From positions 1 to 15,125 of the forward strand of contig PXSC01000040.1 of NCBI GenBank assembly GCA_003023535.1: a DNA stretch of 15,125 bases. Direction: 5' to 3'. The notes beneath the pieces are model-generated. The model searched no databases and was not told the DNA's origin. It saw nothing but the letters and a program-made list of their open reading frames with translations. A program made the position numbers and the translations under genes. Shown one piece after another: positions 6,694 to 14,115 of this stretch. Numbering within the stretch: the first letter of the stretch is position 1; every line of letters starts with the position of its first letter. Source of the stretch: Halobacteriales archaeon QS_9_70_65. Its GTDB lineage: Archaea > Halobacteriota > Halobacteria > Halobacteriales > Haloarculaceae.

Positions 6694-6925
6694 CGGGAGA
6701 GCGTTGCTCTCCCGGTGACGTAAGCAGCGAGGGACCGGCGGTCCCTCGGGCCGCTCGCGCGGCGCTGCCGCGCGAGGACACTGCAGGGCGCACCGCGCCC
6801 GAAGCGCGTCGTTCGGAAGACCTCCGGTCGTCCGTGATCGCGAAAATCTTCGATTTTCGGACGACAACGAGCCGCGGGCGGCGAGGCGGTTTCACCGCCG
6901 CGAATTCGCGGCGCGGAGCGCCGCG
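6694..6925. repeat. Array of eight hairpins with 3-nt loops
   Basis: The 356-nt gap between the regulator and gshA contains no credible gene. It holds consecutive inverted repeats, each with exactly 3 nt between the arms: 6694-6714 (9 bp, loop GTT), 6728-6748 (9 bp, GGC), 6754-6776 (10 bp, GCT), 6786-6800 (6 bp, ACC), 6814-6834 (8 of 9 bp, TCC), 6841-6859 (8 bp, TTC), 6885-6899 (6 bp, TTC) and 6907-6925 (8 bp, GGA). A separate 18-bp perfect palindrome centred on GAATTC lies at 6896-6913 and overlaps the last two. The rest of the gap (6926-7002) has imperfect repeats of GAGAGCGCC type and nothing else I recognise. Confidence 0.85.
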
Positions 6926-7002
6926 CATGGCCCGCGAGCAGCAGTCGAGAGCGCCGAGAGCTTTCTCCGTCTTCAGGCTCCCTATGACCTCTTATCTGAA
7001 CA

Positions 7003-8088
7003 CTATCGCGCGTCGCGGGCCAGAAGCCCTGCACACAGCCCGTCGAGGCCCTCCTCGGCGAGCAGCCGGCGCTGGCGGTCGGCGCCGCTTTCGGCGTCGT
7101 ACAGCGACCGGATGCCGGAGACCCCGAGCCGGCTGGCCTCGCGATCGACGAGTTCGCCGAGCGGGATCGTCTCCTCGCAGTCCCGGTCCAAAAGCGCCGC
7201 GTCGTGGCCGTATCGTATCGCCCGCCACTTGTTCTCGTCCAGCGGTTCCCGCCGGTGGTCGTGGCCGGCCTCGCCGTCCTCGTAGCGGGCCGTCAGGTCC
7301 TCCACCAGCGCCGCGGTGTACTCGACGAACGCCAGCACCCGCTCGGGATCGGCCTGGCCGTCCGGCGCCCGTACCTCGACGGTCCCGTGTTCGGAGTGCG
7401 GCCGAACGTCGTACCACAGCTCCCCGCGGTCGTCGATCGACCCCGTTTCGACCATCGTCCGCTCGAACGACCGGAACGTCTCGAAGTCGCCGAACGCCGT
7501 CGGAATGCCGGTGTTCGGAAGCCCCTCGAACACCTTCCCCCGGGCGGACGCCAGCCCGGTGTCGAAGCCGTCCCAGAACGGCGAGTTCGCCGACAGCGCC
7601 AGCATCACCGGCACGTACCACCGCAGCTCGTCGGCGACCCAGACGGCTTTGTCGGCGTCGTCGATTCCGACGTGGACGTGCAGCCCGGCCGTCGTGTTGC
7701 GGTGCTGGGGGTACCGGATGCGGTCCAGCTGCGACCGGTACCGCGGCTTCTCGGCGTGCTCCAGCTCCCGCCACCGCGCGGCGGGGTGGAGCCCGGCCGC
7801 CGCGACGTCGTAGCCGTGCTCGCGGGCGTGCTCCAGCAGCGCCGTCCGCACCTCCGTCACCGCGTCGCGGACCGCCGACACCGACCCGACGGTCGGCGTC
7901 TGCGTCTCGACGACGCACTTGAACAGCTCGTGGTCGAGCCGGTCGGCCAGCACCGCCGGCGGGTCGGCGCCGTAGACGAGCTCGTCGGTCCCGGCCGTCG
8001 GACGCCCGGCACCGTCGACCACGTAGAACTCCTCCTCGACGCCGAGCGTCCCCGCTCGGTCGAAGGCCTCACGAGAGCCCAACTCCAT
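7003..8088 (-). CDS. gshA: Glutamate--cysteine ligase (haloarchaeal GshA)
   Basis: Joins L-glutamate to L-cysteine using ATP, giving gamma-glutamylcysteine, the main low-molecular-weight thiol of haloarchaea (established knowledge). The 361-aa protein is a GCS2/YbdK-type enzyme. Motifs are GVEEEF at residues 16-21, GLHVHVG at 135-141, SANSPFWDG at 166-174, and [16 protein letters not shown] at 225-240. The ATG at 8088 is supported by the family N-terminus and by a TATTTATT box 24-31 nt upstream, indicating a leaderless mRNA. Upstream lies flpA on the same strand, but the strong box argues for an independent promoter. Downstream is the hairpin array. Confidence 0.94.
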   Translation of the reverse strand: MELGSREAFDRAGTLGVEEEFYVVDGAGRPTAGTDELVYGADPPAVLADRLDHELFKCVVETQTPTVGSVSAVRDAVTEVRTALLEHAREHGYDVAAAGLHPAARWRELEHAEKPRYRSQLDRIRYPQHRNTTAGLHVHVGIDDADKAVWVADELRWYVPVMLALSANSPFWDGFDTGLASARGKVFEGLPNTGIPTAFGDFETFRSFERTMVETGSIDDRGELWYDVRPHSEHGTVEVRAPDGQADPERVLAFVEYTAALVEDLTARYEDGEAGHDHRREPLDENKWRAIRYGHDAALLDRDCEETIPLGELVDREASRLGVSGIRSLYDAESGADRQRRLLAEEGLDGLCAGLLARDAR

Positions 8089-8111
8089 CGACGGGTCGTT
8101 GGCCGCCGCCG

Positions 8112-8119
8112 AATAAATA
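8112..8119 (-). promoter_or_regulatory. gshA: gshA TATA box
   Basis: TATTTATT on the minus strand is the clearest archaeal TATA box in the window. It lies 24-31 nt upstream of the gshA ATG, placing the transcription start at the start codon. Confidence 0.6.
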
Positions 8120-8146
8120 GCACACGACCCGTGCGGGCCGCGCGCT

Positions 8147-8773
8147 CTACCGCGGCGCCGCGACGACGCCGAGGTGGTCGTCGTGGAACGGTTCCAACCG
8201 CCGCCGCTCGCGGATCTCGTATTCCTCCGACAGCGTCTCCAGGACCGCCTCGAACACCGCTTCCGGGTCGCCGGTGACGTCCTCGCTGCGGGCCTTCACC
8301 GACAGCAGCAGCCGGCCGCCGTCCCGGAGGAACCGCCGGTTGGCGAGGGCGACCCGCGCCTGCCCCCGGGTCGCGACGTCCTGGACGACGACGTCGACCG
8401 GCTCGACGACGTGAGCGTACGTCTCCGGCTTCCGGGCGTCCTTCAGCAGCGGAAAGAGGTTCCCGCGGTCGTCGGTCACCGAAAGCAGGTCCCGGGTCGG
8501 CCGGGCGGCGAACTCGACGGCGTAGGTCGGCCCCGCGAAGTCGGCGACGTGGCCGACCGTCGTCCCCGCGGCGGCGCCGAGATACAGAACCGTCTCGCCG
8601 CCCTCCAGTCCCGTCTCGACGCCCTGCTCCAGCATCGCGCCCAGCTTCGACCGGCGGGGGTCCCACCGGCGCCACTCGCCGTCGGTCGGCTCGCCGTAGG
8701 TCGGCGGCCCCCGCGTCGCCAGCGCCGTCTCGCCGTCGAAGTCGTGGCGGCGGACGCCCTCCGGCAGCGTCAT
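8147..8773 (-). CDS. flpA: Fibrillarin-like rRNA/tRNA 2'-O-methyltransferase
   Basis: The catalytic subunit of box C/D ribonucleoproteins. It moves a methyl group from S-adenosylmethionine to ribose 2'-OH sites chosen by guide RNA. The 208-aa protein carries RRSKLGA at residues 40-46 (conserved lysine K43), SAM motif [16 protein letters not shown] at 62-76, AVEF at 85-88, the catalytic QDVA at 131-134 (D132), SVKARS at 158-163 (K160), and the C-terminal [11 protein letters not shown] with the catalytic histidine. This matches the archaeal K-D-K-H tetrad. Its ATG overlaps the nop5 stop by 4 nt (ATGA), so translation is coupled with its obligate partner. Confidence 0.96.
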   Translation of the reverse strand: MTLPEGVRRHDFDGETALATRGPPTYGEPTDGEWRRWDPRRSKLGAMLEQGVETGLEGGETVLYLGAAAGTTVGHVADFAGPTYAVEFAARPTRDLLSVTDDRGNLFPLLKDARKPETYAHVVEPVDVVVQDVATRGQARVALANRRFLRDGGRLLLSVKARSEDVTGDPEAVFEAVLETLSEEYEIRERRRLEPFHDDHLGVVAAPR

Positions 8774-9615
8774 TCCGTTTCACGCGCCTGGATGCGCTCG
8801 ATGCGGTCGGCCAGCTCGGCGTCCAGCTCCGGCTTCCGCTCGCCGGAGTAGTGGTCGACGCGGGCCGCGATGGCCAGCTTCCCCGCCAGCGCCCGGGCCG
8901 CCGACCCGCGGTCGTCGGGGCGGGTTCCCCAGACCGCCTCGTGGGCGTAGATGACGCCGTGTTTCGGCGACGGCGCCCGCCCGCGCAGGTGGGCGAACAG
9001 CGCCTCCTCGGCGCCCAGCACCTGCACCGTCCCGGCCGGCTTCCGCGCCAGCGTCTCCAGCCCGCCGGCCAGCGCGATCAGCCGCGCCGCCAGCACCGGC
9101 CCGGCCATCGCGGCGAGGTTCGGGGCCACCTCCGGCGCCGTCCGCTCGACGTGCCGCCGGAGGGCGTCGGCCTCGTCGTCGAGATCCCGGACGCGCCGGG
9201 CCAGAGCGACGACCGGCTCTCCCTGGTCGTCGTCGCCGTCGTCCCCCTCGGCCGCCAGCTCGCGGGCGTAGTCGACGCCCGTTCCCGCCGTCTCGCGGGT
9301 GCTGCCGGCCCACTCGGCGACCCGCTCGGCGAGCTCGTTGGCGACGCGGAGACAGTCGTCCATGGCTCGAACCGCATGAACGAGCCGCCGGTCGTCGGCC
9401 CCCTCCCGCTCGCGGACCGCGGTCCGTGCCGCCGTCGTCGTCGCCTCGCGGAGCCGGTCGTAGTAGTCGGCCTCGTCGTCGGCGAAGCCGGCCGCGACGG
9501 CCCGCTCGGGCCACGCCGCCGGCGCCGGCGCCGATCCCTCCCGTACCGCCGCGGCGGCCGCCGCCGGGTCGTCGGGCGGGACGTCCGCGAACCAGCCGTT
9601 CTCGGAGTCGCTCAT
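8770..9615 (-). CDS. nop5: Nop5/Nop56/Nop58-family box C/D RNP scaffold protein
   Basis: Scaffold of box C/D RNPs: it binds fibrillarin through its N-terminal domain, dimerises by a coiled coil, and contacts L7Ae and guide RNA through the NOP domain. The 281-aa protein has an acidic coiled-coil-like middle (about 70-160). The NOP core is GPVLAARLIALAGGLETLARKP followed by the signature GAEEALFAHLRG at residues 201-212 and PSPKHGVIYAH at 215-225. It is shorter than crenarchaeal or Pyrococcus Nop5, mainly by a reduced N-terminal domain and tail. A CTTTAC element 24-29 nt upstream of the ATG supports a leaderless start. First gene of a nop5-flpA operon. Confidence 0.94.
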   Translation of the reverse strand: MSDSENGWFADVPPDDPAAAAAAVREGSAPAPAAWPERAVAAGFADDEADYYDRLREATTTAARTAVREREGADDRRLVHAVRAMDDCLRVANELAERVAEWAGSTRETAGTGVDYARELAAEGDDGDDDQGEPVVALARRVRDLDDEADALRRHVERTAPEVAPNLAAMAGPVLAARLIALAGGLETLARKPAGTVQVLGAEEALFAHLRGRAPSPKHGVIYAHEAVWGTRPDDRGSAARALAGKLAIAARVDHYSGERKPELDAELADRIERIQARETE

Positions 9616-9638
9616 GTGGTTGCGTTGTCCCCCGCCGG

Positions 9639-9644
9639 GTAAAG
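9639..9644 (-). promoter_or_regulatory. Putative nop5-flpA TATA-like box
   Basis: Reads CTTTAC on the minus strand, 24-29 nt before the nop5 ATG at 9615. A separate box for the divergent plus-strand gene lies about 40 nt away (9681-9686). Confidence 0.4.
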
Positions 9645-9680
9645 TCGTTCTCGATGCGTCGCGTCGAGGGGGCCGAGCGA

Positions 9681-9686
9681 CTTATC
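9681..9686 (+). promoter_or_regulatory. Putative TATA-like box for the YdjM-like gene
   Basis: CTTATC lies 26-31 nt upstream of the ATG at 9712, consistent with leaderless initiation at that codon. Confidence 0.4.
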
Positions 9687-9711
9687 TCCGCCAGGGGCCG
9701 AACCTCAGGTG

Positions 9712-10656
9712 ATGTTCGCCGGCCACGCCCTCCTGGCGTTCGCCCTGGCGGCCGGAGCGGCGTCGCTGGCCGGCTGCGACGCGGACCGTGCGCTCGCCGT
9801 CGGCGTCCTGGCCGGCGTCTTCGGGCTGGCTCCGGACGTCGACATCCTCTACGCGCCGGTCGGCCTCGCCGGCGCCGCCAGCCTCCCGGCGGCGGAGACG
9901 GCGTTCTGGGCGACCGGCAACGCCGTCCACCGGACGGCAACTCACTCGCTGGTCGTCGGCAGCGCCGCCGCCGTCGCCGCGGGGCTGTGGGCCCGCCGGA
10001 CTCCCCCCGGGCGGGCGCTCGCGGCGCTTCTGAGCGCCGCCGTCGTCGCCGTCGGCCTCGCCGACGCCGCCCTCGTCGCGGTCGTCCTCGCGGCCTTCGT
10101 CGCCGCCGTCGTCGCCGTTGCGGAGGCCGCCGCCCGGCGCGGCATCGCGGCTCGCGACGTCGCTCTCGCCGCCGCCGTCGGCCTGCTCTCACACCCCTTC
10201 GGCGACGTCTTCACCGGCGGCCCGCCGGCGCTGTTCTACCCGCTGGACGTCGCGGTTCTCGCCGAGCGGGTCGTTCTCCACCCCGACCCGACGCTCAACC
10301 TCCTCGGCGCGTTCGGCCTCGAGGTGGCGACGGCGTGGGCGGCCGTCGTCGTCTACCTCCGCGTCACCGACCGCCGGCTGGCCCCGTACGTCGGCCCGCA
10401 CGCGGCGCTCGGGGTCGGCTTCGCCGGCGCCGTGCTGCTGCTGCCGCCGCCGTCGCTGGAGGCGCCGTACCGGTTCGTCGCCGGCGCGCTCGGCGTCGGG
10501 GCGGTCGCCGCCGCCGGCGTCCGGGCCGGCGACCGGCGGACGCCGTTCCGGCCGGCCGACGACCGCCCGCTGTACTGGCTCGACGCCGCCGTCACCGGCC
10601 TGGTCGCCCTCTCCGCGGCGCTCGTCGCCTACGGAACTCTCTACGTCTGGCTGTAG
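9712..10656 (+). CDS. YdjM-like (LexA-binding / metal-dependent hydrolase family) membrane protein
   Basis: A 314-aa polytopic membrane protein, with probably eight or more segments and rich in Ala, Val and Leu. It has the conserved polar residues of the YdjM/DUF457 family: an early GH (H5), LAPDVD at 39-44, HRTATHS at 73-79, and SHPFGD at 160-165. The family is often annotated as a metal-dependent hydrolase and is distantly related to phospholipase-C/phosphatase-like folds, but its substrate is unknown (established). A GTG at 9709 directly precedes the ATG at 9712; I prefer the ATG from the TATA-like box. Two more membrane genes follow on the same strand. Confidence 0.85.
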   Translation: MFAGHALLAFALAAGAASLAGCDADRALAVGVLAGVFGLAPDVDILYAPVGLAGAASLPAAETAFWATGNAVHRTATHSLVVGSAAAVAAGLWARRTPPGRALAALLSAAVVAVGLADAALVAVVLAAFVAAVVAVAEAAARRGIAARDVALAAAVGLLSHPFGDVFTGGPPALFYPLDVAVLAERVVLHPDPTLNLLGAFGLEVATAWAAVVVYLRVTDRRLAPYVGPHAALGVGFAGAVLLLPPPSLEAPYRFVAGALGVGAVAAAGVRAGDRRTPFRPADDRPLYWLDAAVTGLVALSAALVAYGTLYVWL

Positions 10657-10657
10657 C

Positions 10658-10664
10658 TTTTATT
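10658..10664 (+). promoter_or_regulatory. Putative TATA box for the 214-aa membrane protein gene
   Basis: TTTTATT immediately follows the upstream gene stop and lies 24-30 nt before the ATG at 10688. The gene therefore probably has its own leaderless promoter, despite a gap of only 31 nt. Confidence 0.5.
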
Positions 10665-10687
10665 CCCCGGCGCCCGAACCCGGTGGT

Positions 10688-11332
10688 ATGAACGAGACGC
10701 CGCTGGCCCGCGTGTTGAGCGACGAGCGGCTGAACGCCGGGCTGGCGTGGGCGCTCACCGCCGGCGTCGCGGCGCTGGCCGTCGGGAGTCTGCTGGAGGG
10801 CGAGCCGCTGTCGGCCGGCTTCGCCGCCGTCGTCGTCGCGCTGGCGGTCGTCCCGCCGGTCGGCTTCCGGCACCCACGGGCGATGCTCCCCTGGGAGGTG
10901 CTCGCGCTCGCCTCCCTGCCGGTGCTGGCCCGGACCGTCGTCGTCCTCTCGGGACTCGGCACGGGCCGAATCGCCACCTACGTCGCCGTCGCCGCCGTCG
11001 CGCTCATCGTCGCCGTCGAACTCCACGTCTTCACCGCGGTGCGCATGAGCCCGGGGTTCGCGGTCGTCTTCGTCGTGCTGACGACGATGGCGGCGGCCGG
11101 CGTCTGGGCCGTCACCCGGTGGGCCGCGGACGTCCTGCTCGGTACCGGCTTCCTGCTGCGGCCCGGCGTCGAGGAGGCGACCGTCGAGCGCCGGCTCATG
11201 CTCGACTTCCTCGCCTCGACCGTCGCCGGCCTCGGCGGCGCCGTCTTCCAGCTGTACGTCCGCCGACAGGCACCGCTGGACGAGCGCATCGTCGGCGCCG
11301 ACGCCGACGCCGGCCTCGGAGAGGTCCCGTGA
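10688..11332 (+). CDS. Polytopic membrane protein, function unknown
   Basis: A 214-aa protein with about five or six hydrophobic segments: near residues 20-37, 42-57, 65-83, 92-115, 120-138 and 170-190. It has a short charged N-terminus (MNETPLARVLSDERLN) and an acidic tail. An arginine-rich loop (VEEATVERRLMLDF) precedes the last helix. I do not recognise a family. Its stop overlaps the start of the next membrane gene by 4 nt (GTGA), which indicates translational coupling and a joint function. Confidence 0.8.
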   Translation: MNETPLARVLSDERLNAGLAWALTAGVAALAVGSLLEGEPLSAGFAAVVVALAVVPPVGFRHPRAMLPWEVLALASLPVLARTVVVLSGLGTGRIATYVAVAAVALIVAVELHVFTAVRMSPGFAVVFVVLTTMAAAGVWAVTRWAADVLLGTGFLLRPGVEEATVERRLMLDFLASTVAGLGGAVFQLYVRRQAPLDERIVGADADAGLGEVP

Positions 11333-12006
11333 GCCTCCGCGACCGACTCGCCGTCGGCGACGTCTGGCAGTTCCGTCTCACCCGCGGCATGCAGGTCGGC
11401 CTCGTCGGGCTGTTCGCCGTCGGCGCCGCCGAGGGCAACACGAGTATCCTCGTCAACACCGCCGTCGCCTTCGGCGTCTCGCTGCTGCCGGCCGTCCTCG
11501 AGCGGGACTACGGTATCCCGCTCGACCCGGGGCTGACGCTGTGGCTGACGACCGCCGTCTTCCTGCACGCACTCGGGGCCGTCGGGATTCCGGGCGTCGA
11601 GGGCAACTTCTACAGCTCGCTGTCGTGGTGGGACGAGGTCACTCACACGCTGTCGTCGAGCATCGTCGCGGCGGCCGGCTACACCACCGCCCGCGCGATC
11701 GACGAGCACTCCGACGCCGTCCGGCTGCCGCCGCGGTTCACCTTCGCGTTCATCCTCGTCGTTACGCTCGCCTTCGGCGTCTTCTGGGAAGTCATCGAGT
11801 TCGTCGTCGCCGAGGTGGCGGCGCGTTCCGGGACCGGCGCCGTCCTCACGCAGTACGGTCTCGCCGACACGATGCTCGATCTGGTGTTCGACACGATCGG
11901 CGCGGTCGTCGTCGCCGTCTGGGGGACCGCACACCTCGCCGACGTCGTCGGAGTGGTCGCCGAGCGGCTGGGCGACGGCGCGTCCGACCCCGGCGCCGAC
12001 CGCTGA
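11329..12006 (+). CDS. YjdF-like (DUF2238) membrane protein
   Basis: A 225-aa membrane protein starting with GTG inside the stop codon of the previous gene, with a GAGAGGT ribosome-binding-like stretch just before it. Around five membrane segments are visible. Polar residues inside or near the membrane follow the YjdF/DUF2238 pattern: WWDEVTHTLSS at residues 100-110, FWEVIEF at 152-158, and DTMLDLVFDTIGA at 180-192. The conserved Asp, Glu and His suggest a metal-binding or hydrolytic role, but no function is established. It forms a coupled pair with the 214-aa protein. The D/E/H-rich membrane motifs echo those of the YdjM-like gene upstream. Confidence 0.8.
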   Translation: MSLRDRLAVGDVWQFRLTRGMQVGLVGLFAVGAAEGNTSILVNTAVAFGVSLLPAVLERDYGIPLDPGLTLWLTTAVFLHALGAVGIPGVEGNFYSSLSWWDEVTHTLSSSIVAAAGYTTARAIDEHSDAVRLPPRFTFAFILVVTLAFGVFWEVIEFVVAEVAARSGTGAVLTQYGLADTMLDLVFDTIGAVVVAVWGTAHLADVVGVVAERLGDGASDPGADR

Positions 12007-12054
12007 CGGGTCTCGCGACGCCCGGAAGACGGCGCAAACGACCGCATCTGTTCT

Positions 12055-12060
12055 GCTTTT
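12055..12060 (+). promoter_or_regulatory. Putative TATA-like box for the DUF4864-like gene
   Basis: GCTTTT lies 25-30 nt upstream of the ATG at 12085, at leaderless spacing, in the 78-nt gap after the membrane gene. Confidence 0.35.
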
Positions 12061-12084
12061 GCGGCTCCAGGTCGTATCGCCGGT

Positions 12085-12492
12085 ATGAACGACCCGACGG
12101 ACTACCCCATCGCGTCGGCGCCGACGCCGGCGCCGGACGACGGGCCCGCGGCGGCGCTCCGCCGGCAACTCGACGCGCTGGCCGACGACGACACGCCGAT
12201 CGACGACGCCGGCATCGAGACGGCCTACAACTTCGCCTCGCCGGCCGCCCGCCGCCGGACGGGGTCGTACGAGCGGTTCGCCCGACTGTTCCGCTCGCCC
12301 CGGTACGCGCCGCTGGTCGACCACGTCGAGGCGGTGACCGGGCCGCTGGAGCGGGACTGGAACGACGCGACCCGCCGCGTAACCGTCACCGGGCCGGGCG
12401 GCCGGACGCGCACCTACGAGTTCCGGCTATCGCCGGCGACGACCGGACCGTTCCGGAACTGCTGGCAGACCGACGCCGTCGTCGTCGTCTGA
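12085..12492 (+). CDS. DUF4864-like small protein
   Basis: A 135-aa soluble protein with a low-complexity acidic/proline N-terminus (1-22), then a compact domain. Helix LRRQLDALADDD leads into AYNFASPAARRRTGSYERFARL, the pattern of DUF4864 proteins, in which a substrate-binding-like cavity is predicted but no function is known. The C-terminal half (about 78-135) is beta-rich (RVTVTGPGGRTRTYEFRLS) and ends in VVVV. No signal peptide is seen. It stands alone with its own TATA-like box. Confidence 0.75.
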   Translation: MNDPTDYPIASAPTPAPDDGPAAALRRQLDALADDDTPIDDAGIETAYNFASPAARRRTGSYERFARLFRSPRYAPLVDHVEAVTGPLERDWNDATRRVTVTGPGGRTRTYEFRLSPATTGPFRNCWQTDAVVVV

Positions 12493-12655
12493 TACTACCG
12501 GCTGCAATTCGTTCGAGATTCCTCGGCGATATCCGGTTGGATACCGTCCAGAACCTCGTCTTCCGGACGGGACCGCTTCACGTAGTTAGGGCCGGCAGTA
12601 TGACGCGCCGCTCCGCTTCCGTCGCCCTCAAGACGGCGCCGTTGCAAGCCGGATC

Positions 12656-13242
12656 ATGTCGTGGGACGCCGCCCGGATCCGGGAGCTGCACGAGTCGCTG
12701 GTCGACCGCTACGAGCCGGTCGAGCGGACGAGCGGATACAACGCCGACGCCGACGCCGATCCCGGCGAGGGCGTCCGCCAGCTCGTGACGACCATCCTCT
12801 CGCAGAACGTCGCCGACCGGAACACCCGCCGGGCCGCCGACGCGCTGTTCGCCGAGTACGACGACTTCGCGGCGATCGAGGCGGCCGACCACGAGGCGCT
12901 CCGCGAGACCATCCGGGTGGCCGGCCTCCCGAACCAGAAGGCCGAGCGCATCCAGCGGGCGCTGGCGGCCATCCCGCGAGCGTCGTCCTGAACTTTCACT
13001 TCGGGAAGCCGACGATGGCCGTCGACACCCACGTCGAGCGGGTGTCCAAGCGGTTCGGCATCGTCCCCGAGTCGGCGTCGAACCAGCGCGCCCACGACGC
13101 CCTCGGCGAGGTCGTCCCCGACGAGCTGACCTACCCGCTGCACGTCCTGCTCATCCGCCACGGCCGGACCCACTGTACGGCCCGGTCGCCGGACTGCGAC
13201 AACCCGGTCTGCGACGCCTACTGCGACTGCGAAGGCTGCTGA
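12656..13242 (+). pseudogene. nth: Endonuclease III (Nth-like) disrupted by an internal deletion and frameshift
   Basis: Endonuclease III removes oxidised pyrimidines from DNA. The 5' part (12656 to about 12978, ATG start) has the normal N-terminal half: VRQLVTTILSQNVADRNTRRA and ALRETIRVAGLPNQKAERIQRAL. After AAIP the frame stops at a TGA (12989-12991). The family sequence resumes one frame off with ASVVLNFHFGKPTMAVDTHVERV and runs to a Cys-rich iron-sulfur end (C-x6-C-x4-C, then CDCEGC) and the stop at 13242. About 30 residues are missing at the join, including the helix-hairpin-helix (GIGPKTA type) with the catalytic lysine. The aspartate of VDTH remains but the enzyme cannot work. The deletion is too large for a base-calling error. 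Confidence 0.85.
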
Positions 13243-13243
13243 G

Positions 13244-13257
13244 CGGGCCCGGGCCCG
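13244..13257. other. GC-only palindrome between convergent nth remnant and SDR gene
   Basis: CGGGCCCGGGCCCG is a perfect 14-bp palindrome starting 2 nt after the nth stop. It could form a strong hairpin affecting transcript ends, but no T-run follows on either strand, so a terminator role is uncertain. Confidence 0.35.
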
Positions 13258-13305
13258 AGGACGATGGGCACGAGGGTGACGGACACCGCCGCCGCCGCCG
13301 CGATC

Positions 13306-14049
13306 TCAGGCCTCCGGCAGTCGGCCGCCGTCGACGGCGACGTTCTCGCCGCTGATGTAGTCGGCGGCGTCGCTGCAGAAGAACAACAGCGGCGCGGCGA
13401 CGTCCTCGAAGCCGGCCGGTCGGCCCCGGGGCATCGATTCCATGCCCACGTCCGAGACTGTGTTCTCGACGGCGAACGGCGAGACGGCGTTGACCGTGAT
13501 GCCGTCGTCTTGGGTGTCGTAAGCGAGCATCCGGGTGAACATGACGACGCCCGTCTTCGCGACGAAGTACGGGAAGTTCACCGGGGCGGCGTGCATCAGG
13601 TCGCTGTCGGCGAAGCCGACGTTGACGATCCGGCCCCAGCCGGCGTCCCGCATCGGCCCGAGCGCTCGCCGCGAGCACAGCACCGTCCCGTAGAACGTCG
13701 TCTCGACGACGTCGCGCCAGGCGTCCCACTCGATGTCCGCCCAGTGGCGGGGGTCGAAGTTCCCGACGTTGTTGACGAGCACGTCGACGCTCCCGAGGTC
13801 GGCCTCGACGGCGTCGAAGGTGGCGTCGACCGACGCCGGGTCGGTGACGTCGCCCTGCGCCGTCGTCGCGGTGACACCGCGGTCGCGGGCCGCCTCGGCG
13901 GTCGCCTCGGCGGCCGCGTCGCTGGTATTGTAGTGGACGACGACGTCGGCACCGCAGTCGGCCAGCGCCAGCAGTAGCTCCCGGCCGACGCGCTTGGCGC
14001 TGCCGGTCACCAGTGCGGTCCGTCCGTCGAGATCGGGCGTCGGCTCCAT
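13306..14049 (-). CDS. SDR family oxidoreductase (FabG/pteridine-reductase-like)
   Basis: A 247-aa NAD(P)-dependent short-chain dehydrogenase/reductase; substrate unknown. The Rossmann glycine motif is TGSAKRVG at residues 15-22, close to the TGAAKRLG of pteridine reductases. VVVHYN follows at 36-41, the acidic-loop GDVTD at 66-70, and NNVG at 93-96. The catalytic pair is Y161xxxK165. The usual active-site Ser, 13 residues before Tyr, is Asp148 here by spacing (Ser149 is adjacent). The C-terminus VAVDGGRLPEA is typical. It lies 66 nt downstream of the photolyase on the same strand with no clear TATA box, so co-transcription is likely. It could be FabG-, PTR1- or polyol-dehydrogenase-like. Confidence 0.88.
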   Translation of the reverse strand: MEPTPDLDGRTALVTGSAKRVGRELLLALADCGADVVVHYNTSDAAAEATAEAARDRGVTATTAQGDVTDPASVDATFDAVEADLGSVDVLVNNVGNFDPRHWADIEWDAWRDVVETTFYGTVLCSRRALGPMRDAGWGRIVNVGFADSDLMHAAPVNFPYFVAKTGVVMFTRMLAYDTQDDGITVNAVSPFAVENTVSDVGMESMPRGRPAGFEDVAAPLLFFCSDAADYISGENVAVDGGRLPEA

Positions 14050-14115
14050 GCGCCGGCGTAGCGGCGCCGAGGGGTTCAGTCCGGGCGTCGGCGACGGGCT
14101 TGCCGCTTGCGACGG

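Noticed and set aside
6137..6928. N-terminal extension of the wHTH regulator through the hairpin array
   Set aside because: The extra residues are translated hairpins, rich in Arg/Ser/Ala, with no domain. The ATG at 6646 gives a normal protein.
5586..7034. 482-codon minus-strand frame covering coaD
   Set aside because: Only the part from the ATG at 6083 matches the CoaD family. Upstream it is an out-of-frame reading of the regulator and hairpin array.
7204..8277. Plus-strand frame opposite gshA
   Set aside because: Antisense shadow with biased composition; gshA is secure from several motifs.
8780..10192. 470-codon minus-strand frame over nop5 and the YdjM-like gene
   Set aside because: Arg/Gly-rich shifted reading of nop5 and antisense of the membrane gene, with no recognisable domain.
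10978..12324. 448-codon minus-strand frame opposite the membrane genes
   Set aside because: Antisense shadow. The plus strand has hydrophobic segments with family motifs and overlapping start/stop signals.
12493..12655. Possible small gene between the DUF4864-like gene and nth
   Set aside because: Short frames here (for example from 12599) have no TATA-like box or family-like sequence. I see nothing supportable in this gap.
13243..13305. Hydrophobic peptide (IAAAAAVSVTLVPIVLGPGP) on the minus strand
   Set aside because: It has no start codon of its own, runs into antisense of the nth remnant and is only about 20 residues long. Likely chance from GC-rich triplet repeats.
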